Source of the DNA: CAKSIN01 sp964423705
Lineage (GTDB): Bacteria; Bacillota; Clostridia; UMGS1810
NCBI GenBank assembly: GCA_964423705.1
Contig: CAYRGA010000024.1
Coordinates: 1-20,949 of the forward strand
DNA length: 20,949 nt
Direction of reading: 5' to 3'
Below are positions 14,938 through 20,949 of this stretch, in pieces (the stretch's first letter is position 1; the number at the start of each line of letters is the position of its first letter). The position numbers and the translations under genes were made by a program. Below the pieces are notes generated by a model. It did not search any database. It was given only the letters and a program-made list of their open reading frames with translations, and was not told where the DNA came from.

Positions 14938-15894
14938 TCAGAATAACGCGCTGTCACTGTCGACCTTTTTAACCACCTTATTGGCGAGCATGATAAATAC
15001 AAAGCACAGCACCGATTGATAAAAGCCTACCGCCGAGGACATACCGATATCATTGGAGAACAGCAAAGTTCTGAAAGTAAATGTATCGATAACATCGGTG
15101 TAGTTAAACAAAAGTCCGTTATTTCCGACAAGGTTATAAAACATGCTCATATTACCTCTGAAAACCCTTCCGAGGGCAAGAAGAATAAGCGTCACCATAG
15201 TCGAGCGCAGAGTCGGAACCGTAATGTACCAAATTCTCTGCATGATATTTGCGCCGTCGATTTCAGCCGCTTCATAGATAGAAGTATCTATTCCCGTAAT
15301 CGTAGCCATATACACGACCGAGCCGTAGCCGAGTCCTTTCCAGATATCAAGAACAACTATTATAGCCGGCCAGAACTTCGGTTCGGCATATACGTTAATC
15401 GGTTCGAGCGAAAGCGATTTAAGTAATCCGTTTAATAGGCCGTAATCATAGCTGAAAATATTGTATACGAAAGCTCCCACAACTACCCACGAAATGAAGT
15501 ACGGGAAAAATATACAGGTTTGTGCTACCTTTCGGATTTTTTTGCTTCCTATTTCCGTAAGGAATATTGCAACCGCCAGCTGCATTATATTTCCTATAAA
15601 TATAAATGCCACGTTATACAAAAAAGTATTTCTCGTAACGACAAATGCCTGACCGCTTTTAAAGAAGAATTTGAAATTATCGAATCCCACAAGCGGAGAT
15701 TTCAGTATTCCGAGAGCATAATCATACTTTTTAAATGCAAGTATTATTCCGAACATCGGCAAATACGAAAACACCAAGAAGTACAAAAGTGTCGGCATAA
15801 TCATAAGTAAAAGTATTTTATGTTTTGAAACCCGCGATAAAAACGATTTTCCCGAAAGAGTATCGCCAAGCGGTTCTGATGATTTTCTTCTCAT
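14938..15894 (-). CDS. Carbohydrate ABC transporter permease, LplB/YteP-like (CUT1)
   Basis: The product (318 residues) is the partner permease. A cytoplasmic N-terminus is followed by six membrane segments, the first near ILLLMIMPTLLYFLVFSYLP. The EAA loop reads YEAAEIDGANIMQRIWYITVP, matching the consensus EAAxxDGAxxxxxFxxIxxP. The family is that of B. subtilis LplB and YteP, which serve complex-glycan uptake, including uronate-containing oligosaccharides. The start ATG has GGGGACGAAG before it. The gap from the lipoprotein stop is 11 bases, so it is in the same operon. No ATPase gene is adjacent, which is typical of this family because one MsmK/UgpC-type ATPase serves several importers. 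The substrate is not determinable here. Confidence 0.93.
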   Translation of the reverse strand: MRRKSSEPLGDTLSGKSFLSRVSKHKILLLMIMPTLLYFLVFSYLPMFGIILAFKKYDYALGILKSPLVGFDNFKFFFKSGQAFVVTRNTFLYNVAFIFIGNIMQLAVAIFLTEIGSKKIRKVAQTCIFFPYFISWVVVGAFVYNIFSYDYGLLNGLLKSLSLEPINVYAEPKFWPAIIVVLDIWKGLGYGSVVYMATITGIDTSIYEAAEIDGANIMQRIWYITVPTLRSTMVTLILLALGRVFRGNMSMFYNLVGNNGLLFNYTDVIDTFTFRTLLFSNDIGMSSAVGFYQSVLCFVFIMLANKVVKKVDSDSALF

Positions 15895-15905
15895 TACTTC
15901 GTCCC

Positions 15906-17402
15906 CTATTTTTTAAGTGTTTTTTTGTATTCCGTATACTGCTTCAATACTTCATCGTAAAGCTTATCCATACCTGCCTGTTCAAGCTTTTTCTGATAGG
16001 TTTTAAACGAAGCATCTATATCGTTTACCGCAATCATACCGCGGTGCAGCGGACCGCCGTACTGTGATGCCACGCTCGTCACGGATGCAATTTCCGTCTT
16101 TACATTTGTATCATCAAACACAAAGCCGTAGATTTTACTGTCGATGGTTTCCTTTTCCCAGCGCGCAAGGATTTCCTGTTTTTCGGGAATATCCGTACTG
16201 TCCGTGCGGAGCATTTTCTGATTTTTCCAGCCCCATACGCATCCGGGCTGATATTTTTCCTCTGCCGGAAGTTCTGCATTAAGCGAGGTGTATTTTCCGT
16301 CGCCGTCATCTCTCCAATGCTTACCCTCTATACCGTACCAAGTAAGGTCAAAATATCTTTTGTCATTCCTCAGAAGTTCTATAAGCTGAAGTGCCTTATC
16401 GGCTTTTTTGGTCGTGCGGTTAAGTGCGAGGCCGTTTGAAATTGCAGAATTTACAATTTTCGGAACATCCTGTGAAAAATCATATATCTCGATCTTCCAT
16501 TCCGGATGTGTTGCCATAAGCTTCTTAGCCATCGTGGAGCAGGTTTCCAGGTTCTTTACGAAGGTAGCGGCTTTTCCGTTTTCAAACATATTGTCAATGG
16601 TTTTATTCGCCACAATATCTGCCGGGTAAATGCCCGCATCGACAAACTCTCTGGCTTTTTTGCATCTGTCTATATACCACTTTTCATAATCCTTTTTGCT
16701 GAACTTATCGGTAATCGGGTCATAAACTATCTCTGTATTTTTTGGCGTATCCACAAGCACGTTTTTGTCCTTATACATGCTCCAGAAATAAAACGCCTCG
16801 GAATTTACAAGCGGATATATCGACGGGTCATTCTTGGCTACATTTCTGAGGTAGGTTTCATATTCATCAAGATTCTTAATTTTATCCATGCCGTACTTTT
16901 CTCTTAAATCACCACGAAGCAGGGTAACATAAGTACTGTACTCGGGTGCCGTATTCGGAATCATGAAAAGCTTACCGTTTACTTTAGCTTCGTTTTTAAC
17001 GGTTTCGCTAAGCTGTTTATATGTTTCCGGAGCATCCTTTTTAAGCATATCATCCGTGATTTCCATAAAGCTGTTTTTGGAAGCCTGCTGAGTGTATTTC
17101 AGCCAGTCAGCCGCGAAAACTATGTCAAAATCCTCGCCTGTGGAAAACAAAAGTGAGTATTTCTGATTTACATCACTGTAATTATAATACTCTATTTCAA
17201 GTTCTGCACCTATATCCTCACGGAGCATCTCATTGAGCTTGCCGTAAATCTCATCGTAAATCGCCGGTTTTTCTCCAACGAGTATCATTTTCAGTCTGGT
17301 AATCTCGCCGGAGGTTTTTGCGGCTTTATCACCGCAGCCGACGGATATAAGCATTATGAGAAGGCTCATAACAAAACAAACAAATCTTTTTAAATTTTTC
17401 AC
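15906..17402 (-). CDS. Sugar-binding lipoprotein of ABC importer, LplA-like
   Basis: The product (498 residues) is the extracellular substrate-binding component, tethered by lipid. The signal sequence ends LISVGCGD, with Cys23 as the likely lipidation site (lipobox slightly off consensus, Ser at -3). The mature part has the two-lobe solute-binding fold of family 1. The C-terminal third (about 370-498), with CVWGWKNQKM, SKIYGFVFD and YGGPLHRGM, resembles DUF3502-type LplA/LipO proteins. The start is GTG at 17400-17402, with AAAGGATGG about 10 bases upstream. It is the first gene of the operon, 45 bases from the predicted -10. It will sample glycan fragments released by the enzymes downstream. 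The exact ligand is unknown; LplA/LipO relatives bind oligosaccharides of several kinds. Confidence 0.92.
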   Translation of the reverse strand: MKNLKRFVCFVMSLLIMLISVGCGDKAAKTSGEITRLKMILVGEKPAIYDEIYGKLNEMLREDIGAELEIEYYNYSDVNQKYSLLFSTGEDFDIVFAADWLKYTQQASKNSFMEITDDMLKKDAPETYKQLSETVKNEAKVNGKLFMIPNTAPEYSTYVTLLRGDLREKYGMDKIKNLDEYETYLRNVAKNDPSIYPLVNSEAFYFWSMYKDKNVLVDTPKNTEIVYDPITDKFSKKDYEKWYIDRCKKAREFVDAGIYPADIVANKTIDNMFENGKAATFVKNLETCSTMAKKLMATHPEWKIEIYDFSQDVPKIVNSAISNGLALNRTTKKADKALQLIELLRNDKRYFDLTWYGIEGKHWRDDGDGKYTSLNAELPAEEKYQPGCVWGWKNQKMLRTDSTDIPEKQEILARWEKETIDSKIYGFVFDDTNVKTEIASVTSVASQYGGPLHRGMIAVNDIDASFKTYQKKLEQAGMDKLYDEVLKQYTEYKKTLKK

Positions 17403-17447
17403 AACAAATCCATCCTTTCAAAAGTGAAATTCATACTGTATATTCCA

Positions 17448-17476
17448 ATATTAGCATAGGCATTTCTAAGTGTAAA
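17448..17476 (-). promoter_or_regulatory. Promoter of the transporter/hydrolase operon
   Basis: Read on the minus strand, a -35 TTTACA (17471-17476) is followed after 17 bases by an extended -10, TGC-TAATAT (hexamer 17448-17453). The -10 lies about 45 bases before the GTG at 17402. The -35 overlaps the first half of the operator-like sequence. It is good enough to work by itself, but its placement under the operator suggests control by the adjacent regulator. Confidence 0.75.
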
Positions 17477-17515
17477 GTGGCTATTTTTCACATATGGTGT
17501 AATATTGTGTAAATC
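17461..17515. promoter_or_regulatory. Candidate binding site for the YesN-type regulator (copy 1)
   Basis: In the divergent region the hexamer GTGTAA occurs three times on the plus strand (17470-17475, 17497-17502 and 17507-17512). The block TGGTGTAAT (17495-17503), preceded by ATTTTT (17483-17488), is repeated at 2482-2502 in front of another locus gene, with the same distance to the -10. The first copy covers the -35 of the transporter promoter. The site lies between the operon and the regulator genes, the usual place for YesN/AraC-type control. The binding protein is inferred. Confidence 0.65.
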
Positions 17516-17526
17516 TCTTCAAATCC

Positions 17527-17555
17527 TTGACACAAGCGGAAAAAGAAGCTATAAT
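17527..17555 (+). promoter_or_regulatory. Consensus sigma-A promoter of the two-component genes
   Basis: A perfect -35 TTGACA (17527-17532) is followed, after exactly 17 bases, by a perfect -10 TATAAT (17550-17555). The start of transcription should be near 17562, giving a leader of about 55 bases to the kinase ATG at 17618. The strength suggests steady expression of the sensor and regulator. The copy-1 operator ends about 12 bases upstream, so some regulation is possible. Confidence 0.9.
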
Positions 17556-17617
17556 TACCATGTCGAATCACACATAAATATACAAATAATTACACTTTTA
17601 AAAGGGGTTTTCCAAAA

Positions 17618-19363
17618 ATGATATCTGCCCGAAAAACAAGCATCAGATACCGGCTTTTCATTTCACAGATTTCACTCATACTGGTTGCGGTTATTTCCTT
17701 TTTTATAATATCATTCTCGTATTTTACCGTAAAAAGCAAAGCCGATATAAAGCGAAACATGAAATACTCCGCCGATATAATGGCATCCGACATTGACAAC
17801 TACATAACCGGCATGGAAAATTGCGTATACTACTCCAGCTACAATTCCAAAATAGCGCAAATACTGTCCGAACAAAACAACAAGACGATTTTTGAATGTT
17901 ATGTAAACTATCTGTATGTCGACAATCTTTTCAGCCTTACGGAAACGAACTACGGTTTTCCCTTGGAACTCACGCTTTACGTACCCGACGACGCACCCAT
18001 AACGATTGACAGCCTTAACACCAACAGCATCGACAAGATAACCGGCAGCAGCTGGTATGAAAAGCTCATGGAAAATCCGACACAGTTCTTTTACTTTACC
18101 GAAAAGCGCAGCGACGGAGAATTCCTATGCATAATCAACACGCTGTACAATTCAAACAATTACAACGACATTGTCGGATACATAAAGGTATCGGCAGAGC
18201 TGTCGCTTTTTGAAGAGACACTTAAAAGAAGCTCCATGGCAAGCTGTGAGGGGGTACTGTTAAACGGCATCGGCGATGTCATATGCTCCACTGCCGACAA
18301 AAAAAGCATAGAATTTGACAGCAGCACATTAAAAAGCGTTTCCAATACGGACATAGAAACAGTGAGGCTCGGAAGCAAGTGCTTCTACGGAATTCAAAAG
18401 AGCAGCAGCAACTCACATTACAGTGTCGTTGTACTTCAGGACACCTCGCATCTGGCAAGGACAACAAACAAGATGTTCTGGTTCCTACTGGTTATCCTGG
18501 GCATAGTATCCGCGGCATCCTTCGCCATTTCGCATCTTATAAGCGGCTCGATAATCAAGTCGCTCGATACACTTATCTACGCCATGAAAAAAGCAAAATT
18601 CGGTGAGCTTAAGCCTATATCGGATTACAACGAAAAAAATGCGGAGCTTGCAGAGGCAATAAGCGCATACAACCATATGGTAAAAAATATAGACAACCTC
18701 GTGGAATACAACAACAATTATCTGGAAACCCTGAAAAAATATGAATTTGATTTTCTGCAAATGCAGATAAAGCCGCATTTTTTATACAACACCCTTGACA
18801 TAATACAGTATTTGGCTAAGGAAAACAAAACGGATGACGTAACCTTCCTCATTAAAAACCTTTCCAAATTCTACAAGATAAGTCTGCACAACAAAAGTGA
18901 TTTTGCAACTGTTGCGGATGAAATCAAGCACATTTCGTACTACACAGCGATAGAAAACTTCAAGCACGACAACACCATAACACTCAAAACGGACATACCG
19001 GAGGAAATATCAAAAATATGTATTCCGAAGATAACATTGCAGCCGATTATAGAAAACTCTATCAACCACGGTATTTTGGAAAAGGAAATCCCCGAGGGAG
19101 AAATATTGATTTCAGCCGAAAAGCAGGACGGAGATATTTTCATCCGCATAACGGACAACGGTGTGGGAATATCGCCCGAAAGACTTGAAGCCATAAACAA
19201 TGAGGATACGCAAAGCGTGGGAATCGCAAACACCAACAAGCGATTAAAGCTTTTATTCGGAAGCAACTACGGGCTTACGCTTGAAAGCCGTGAAAACGAA
19301 TATACAACCGTTACCATAAAAATTAAAGGAGAAGGCTTAAATGACAAAAATACTGATTGTTGA
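17618..19363 (+). CDS. Sensor histidine kinase, YesM family
   Basis: The product (581 residues) is a membrane sensor kinase. A first membrane helix (about 13-35) precedes an extracellular sensing region (about 36-285), a second helix (about 287-308, FWFLLVILGIVSAASF), a HAMP linker (about 309-362), a PF06580-type phosphoacceptor domain with QMQIKPHFLYNTLD (His387), and a HATPase domain with the N box (LQPIIENSINHG) and G box (DNGVGIS). This architecture is that of B. subtilis YesM and its relatives, which sense glycans or their breakdown products outside the cell. AAAGGGG lies 10 bases before the ATG. Its stop overlaps the response regulator start by 23 bases, which points to translational coupling and a cognate pair. 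The actual signal is not identifiable; it may be a free sugar or the loaded lipoprotein. Confidence 0.95.
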   Translation: MISARKTSIRYRLFISQISLILVAVISFFIISFSYFTVKSKADIKRNMKYSADIMASDIDNYITGMENCVYYSSYNSKIAQILSEQNNKTIFECYVNYLYVDNLFSLTETNYGFPLELTLYVPDDAPITIDSLNTNSIDKITGSSWYEKLMENPTQFFYFTEKRSDGEFLCIINTLYNSNNYNDIVGYIKVSAELSLFEETLKRSSMASCEGVLLNGIGDVICSTADKKSIEFDSSTLKSVSNTDIETVRLGSKCFYGIQKSSSNSHYSVVVLQDTSHLARTTNKMFWFLLVILGIVSAASFAISHLISGSIIKSLDTLIYAMKKAKFGELKPISDYNEKNAELAEAISAYNHMVKNIDNLVEYNNNYLETLKKYEFDFLQMQIKPHFLYNTLDIIQYLAKENKTDDVTFLIKNLSKFYKISLHNKSDFATVADEIKHISYYTAIENFKHDNTITLKTDIPEEISKICIPKITLQPIIENSINHGILEKEIPEGEILISAEKQDGDIFIRITDNGVGISPERLEAINNEDTQSVGIANTNKRLKLLFGSNYGLTLESRENEYTTVTIKIKGEGLNDKNTDC

Positions 19364-20846
19364 TGACGAAACACCGTCAAGAAAGCAAATCGAAAATGAG
19401 CTTGTAAATCTGCAATACAGCGAAAAGTGCATAAAGCAGGCGGCAAACGGGATTTCCGCGATTAACATTGCCGCGGAATTTAAGCCCGACATACTTATCA
19501 CGGACATAAGCATGCCGAAAATGCTCGGCACCGACCTGGCATGCGAGATTACCAAGCTTTTACCGAAATGCAAAATAATATTCTTTTCGGGATATTCGGA
19601 CAAAAAGTATCTCAAAGCGGCAATAAAACTAAATGTGGTTGATTATTTGGAGAAACCTCTTGATTCCGAGGAATTTGCCGCTGCGCTGAAAAAGGCGGAG
19701 GAGGAAATAAAAGTTCTTAATCAATCCTCATATCTGGATGACGAGGCAGATGCCGAATTTCTGGACTGCATATTTAAAAAGAGGGTCAGCGCCTCCGATG
19801 TCGTTTCGGACAAATACAGGCAAATTCTGAAAAAGCGCTGCTTTGCATGCGCTACCATAGTTCCGTGCAGCGAATACACCACGCCCATAAAAGCCATGTT
19901 CGCCAAAGCAACCCTGCAATACTCGGTAACTTTTATAAGCCGATACAAAAGCGACGGTACACTCGAAATAATGTTTTTCTCGGATTCATTATCACTAAAA
20001 TACGATGTTGAACGCGTTTTTAAGGCATTTTTAAGCCGTGTCGAAGAAAACGAATACTACAAATGTGCTGTCGGAAGCTTTGAAAAAAACAGCCACGATA
20101 TATACATTTCATACGAAAATGCCGCATGTGCCCTGGATAATGCATTTTTCTTCAAACCGAACACCTTGGTATTTTACACCGAATCGGAAAAATCCGTTTC
20201 CATAAACGACACCGAGATAACTCAGAGCTTGTACTCATCGCTTGCGGAGGAGAAATACGAAGAATCAAAGAAAATCATTAATTTTTTATACCAAAAGCTG
20301 TACGGCAGCAGCTTTATTATGAGCTCGGGTGCCAAGAAAATTTACTACAACATGTTTGAAGCTATTTATTCGTTTTTTAAAAACTATTCCTTCGCCTACA
20401 ACAACGAATACAACCTCTATGACGAAACCTTCAGCATACATAAGGCGAAATTTCTGGATGATTTAAACAATCACATCCTTCAAACACTGAACAAAGCCGA
20501 AAAGCTTCTGTGCAATACTGATTTTAACAGCATAGTAAAAGCCGCTTTATACTACATGGAAAAGAATTATTCAAATCCGAATTTGTCCATCGTGGACATC
20601 GCTCAGCACTGCAACGTAAATGCAAACTACCTGTGCGGAACCTTTAAATCCGTAACCGGAGAAACGATAAATCACTATATAAACCATATGAGAATCGAAA
20701 ATTCAAAAAAGCTGATGCTCGAAACAAACAAAAGCATTGCCGACATATCAAAACTATGCGGTTTTAACGATGCAAAGTATTTTTGCAAAGTTTTCGGAAA
20801 GTATGCCAAATCAACGCCCACAAGCTTTAGAAAAAAATATAAATAA
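19341..20846 (+). CDS. Response regulator with AraC-type DNA-binding domain, YesN family
   Basis: The product (501 residues) has a receiver domain (about 4-125) with the acidic pocket D8-D9, phosphoacceptor D55 (ITDISMP), Ser83 at the conserved Thr/Ser position and Lys105 (EKP). A middle region (about 135-385), as in other long YesN proteins, is of unclear function. The AraC/XylS double helix-turn-helix (about 394-501) includes SIVDIAQHCNVNANYLC and SIADISKLCGFNDAKYF and ends near a PTSFRKKY motif. The ATG lies 9 bases after AAAGGAG and inside the 3' end of the kinase gene. When phosphorylated it should bind direct repeats and activate transcription. Candidate sites lie at 17461-17515 and 2461-2503. 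All residues needed for phosphotransfer are present. Confidence 0.95.
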   Translation: MTKILIVDDETPSRKQIENELVNLQYSEKCIKQAANGISAINIAAEFKPDILITDISMPKMLGTDLACEITKLLPKCKIIFFSGYSDKKYLKAAIKLNVVDYLEKPLDSEEFAAALKKAEEEIKVLNQSSYLDDEADAEFLDCIFKKRVSASDVVSDKYRQILKKRCFACATIVPCSEYTTPIKAMFAKATLQYSVTFISRYKSDGTLEIMFFSDSLSLKYDVERVFKAFLSRVEENEYYKCAVGSFEKNSHDIYISYENAACALDNAFFFKPNTLVFYTESEKSVSINDTEITQSLYSSLAEEKYEESKKIINFLYQKLYGSSFIMSSGAKKIYYNMFEAIYSFFKNYSFAYNNEYNLYDETFSIHKAKFLDDLNNHILQTLNKAEKLLCNTDFNSIVKAALYYMEKNYSNPNLSIVDIAQHCNVNANYLCGTFKSVTGETINHYINHMRIENSKKLMLETNKSIADISKLCGFNDAKYFCKVFGKYAKSTPTSFRKKYK

Positions 20847-20852
20847 CAACGG

Positions 20853-20881
20853 TTGAAATGTGGGGTTAAATCTGTTATAAT
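20853..20881 (+). promoter_or_regulatory. Sigma-A-like promoter after the response regulator gene
   Basis: TTGAAA (20853-20858) and a perfect TATAAT (20876-20881) are separated by 17 bases, starting 7 bases past the regulator's stop. Transcription from here would run out of the window. The terminator-like hairpin 35 bases downstream suggests a short RNA or an attenuated leader, or that the promoter match is coincidental. Confidence 0.5.
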
Positions 20882-20892
20882 TGACACGTACA

Positions 20893-20913
20893 GAATTTTA
20901 TTACATAAAATTC
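20893..20913. repeat. Perfect inverted repeat, possible operator or hairpin
   Basis: GAATTTTAT (20893-20901) and ATAAAATTC (20905-20913) form a perfect 9-bp inverted repeat around three bases. It begins about 5 bases after the expected start of transcription from the promoter at 20853-20881. It could be an operator or an AU-rich RNA stem. It is followed within three bases by the terminator-like hairpin. Confidence 0.5.
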
Positions 20914-20915
20914 TT

Positions 20916-20932
20916 AAAGCCTTCGGCTTTTT
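20916..20932 (+). terminator. Intrinsic terminator after the two-component operon
   Basis: AAAGCC and GGCTTT form a 6-bp stem with loop TTC, running into a tract of five T (20928-20932). This is a compact Rho-independent terminator and the likely end of the kinase/regulator transcript, 70 bases past its stop codon. The stem is short, and a further hairpin follows at once. Confidence 0.6.
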
Positions 20933-20948
20933 GCGGTCGTGTGACCGC
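20933..20948. repeat. Hairpin at window edge
   Basis: GCGGTC (20933-20938) and GACCGC (20943-20948) pair perfectly around loop GTGT. The window ends at the next base, so I cannot see whether a T-tract follows or whether this belongs to a larger structured RNA or a leader of the next gene. Confidence 0.45.
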
Positions 20949-20949
20949 C

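Noticed and set aside
1..20949. CRISPR array, tRNA, rRNA, insertion sequence or phage genes
   Set aside because: I saw no regularly spaced repeats, tRNA-like cloverleaf, transposase-like protein or phage structural gene anywhere in the window.

Overview
The window looks like a glycan-utilisation locus from an anaerobic, Gram-positive, moderately low-GC clostridium, probably an uncultured gut or rumen member of the Clostridia/Oscillospirales. The reasons are the S-layer-homology (SLH) surface proteins, a copper-amine-oxidase-N 'stalk' domain, LplABC-type sugar transport, a YesM/YesN two-component pair, strong AGGAGG ribosome binding sites, and GTG and TTG starts. The taxonomic guess is inference. 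The window has no rRNA, tRNA, CRISPR array or insertion sequence.

Layout. From 17402 down to 199, nine genes lie on the minus strand. In transcription order they are: a solute-binding lipoprotein (15906-17402); two CUT1-type permeases (14938-15894 and 14019-14921); a large secreted putative glycoside hydrolase with stalk, lectin-like and discoidin domains (11221-14004); an SLH protein with three canonical SLH repeats at its C-terminus (9531-11204); an SLH-like protein with three degenerate SLH repeats at its N-terminus followed by beta-rich repeats (6864-9518); a secreted lectin-like protein with one module (5484-6842); a hairpin in the 5359-5483 gap; a second paralogous putative hydrolase (2560-5358); and, from its own promoter with a long structured leader, a lectin-like protein with two modules (199-2304), ended by a clear intrinsic terminator (112-162). 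On the plus strand a YesM-type histidine kinase (17618-19363) and a YesN-type AraC response regulator (19341-20846) are transcribed divergently from the transporter operon, and their reading frames overlap by 23 bp.

How the parts work together (inference from families and arrangement). The kinase/regulator pair has a consensus sigma-A promoter and so should be made constitutively. Two minus-strand promoters, at 17448-17476 and 2447-2475, share an operator-like sequence at exactly the same distance from the -10 box. This predicts that the AraC-type regulator activates both the transporter operon and the distal lectin-like gene. The two putative hydrolases and the lectin-like proteins would work outside the cell, the SLH proteins would hold material at the cell wall, and the LplABC-type importer would take up the released oligosaccharide. 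No ATPase subunit is encoded here, so a shared MsmK-type ATPase from elsewhere is expected. No gene belongs to a glycoside hydrolase family I can name with confidence. The enzymatic core resembles the DUF4874/DUF4832 TIM-barrel proteins of unknown substrate.

The most interesting points are the pair of uncharacterised TIM-barrel proteins with two conserved Glu-Trp motifs, the new-looking lectin-like module repeated in two proteins, the register-locked shared operator, and the structured leader at 2340-2424. No intergenic gap is longer than 300 bases.
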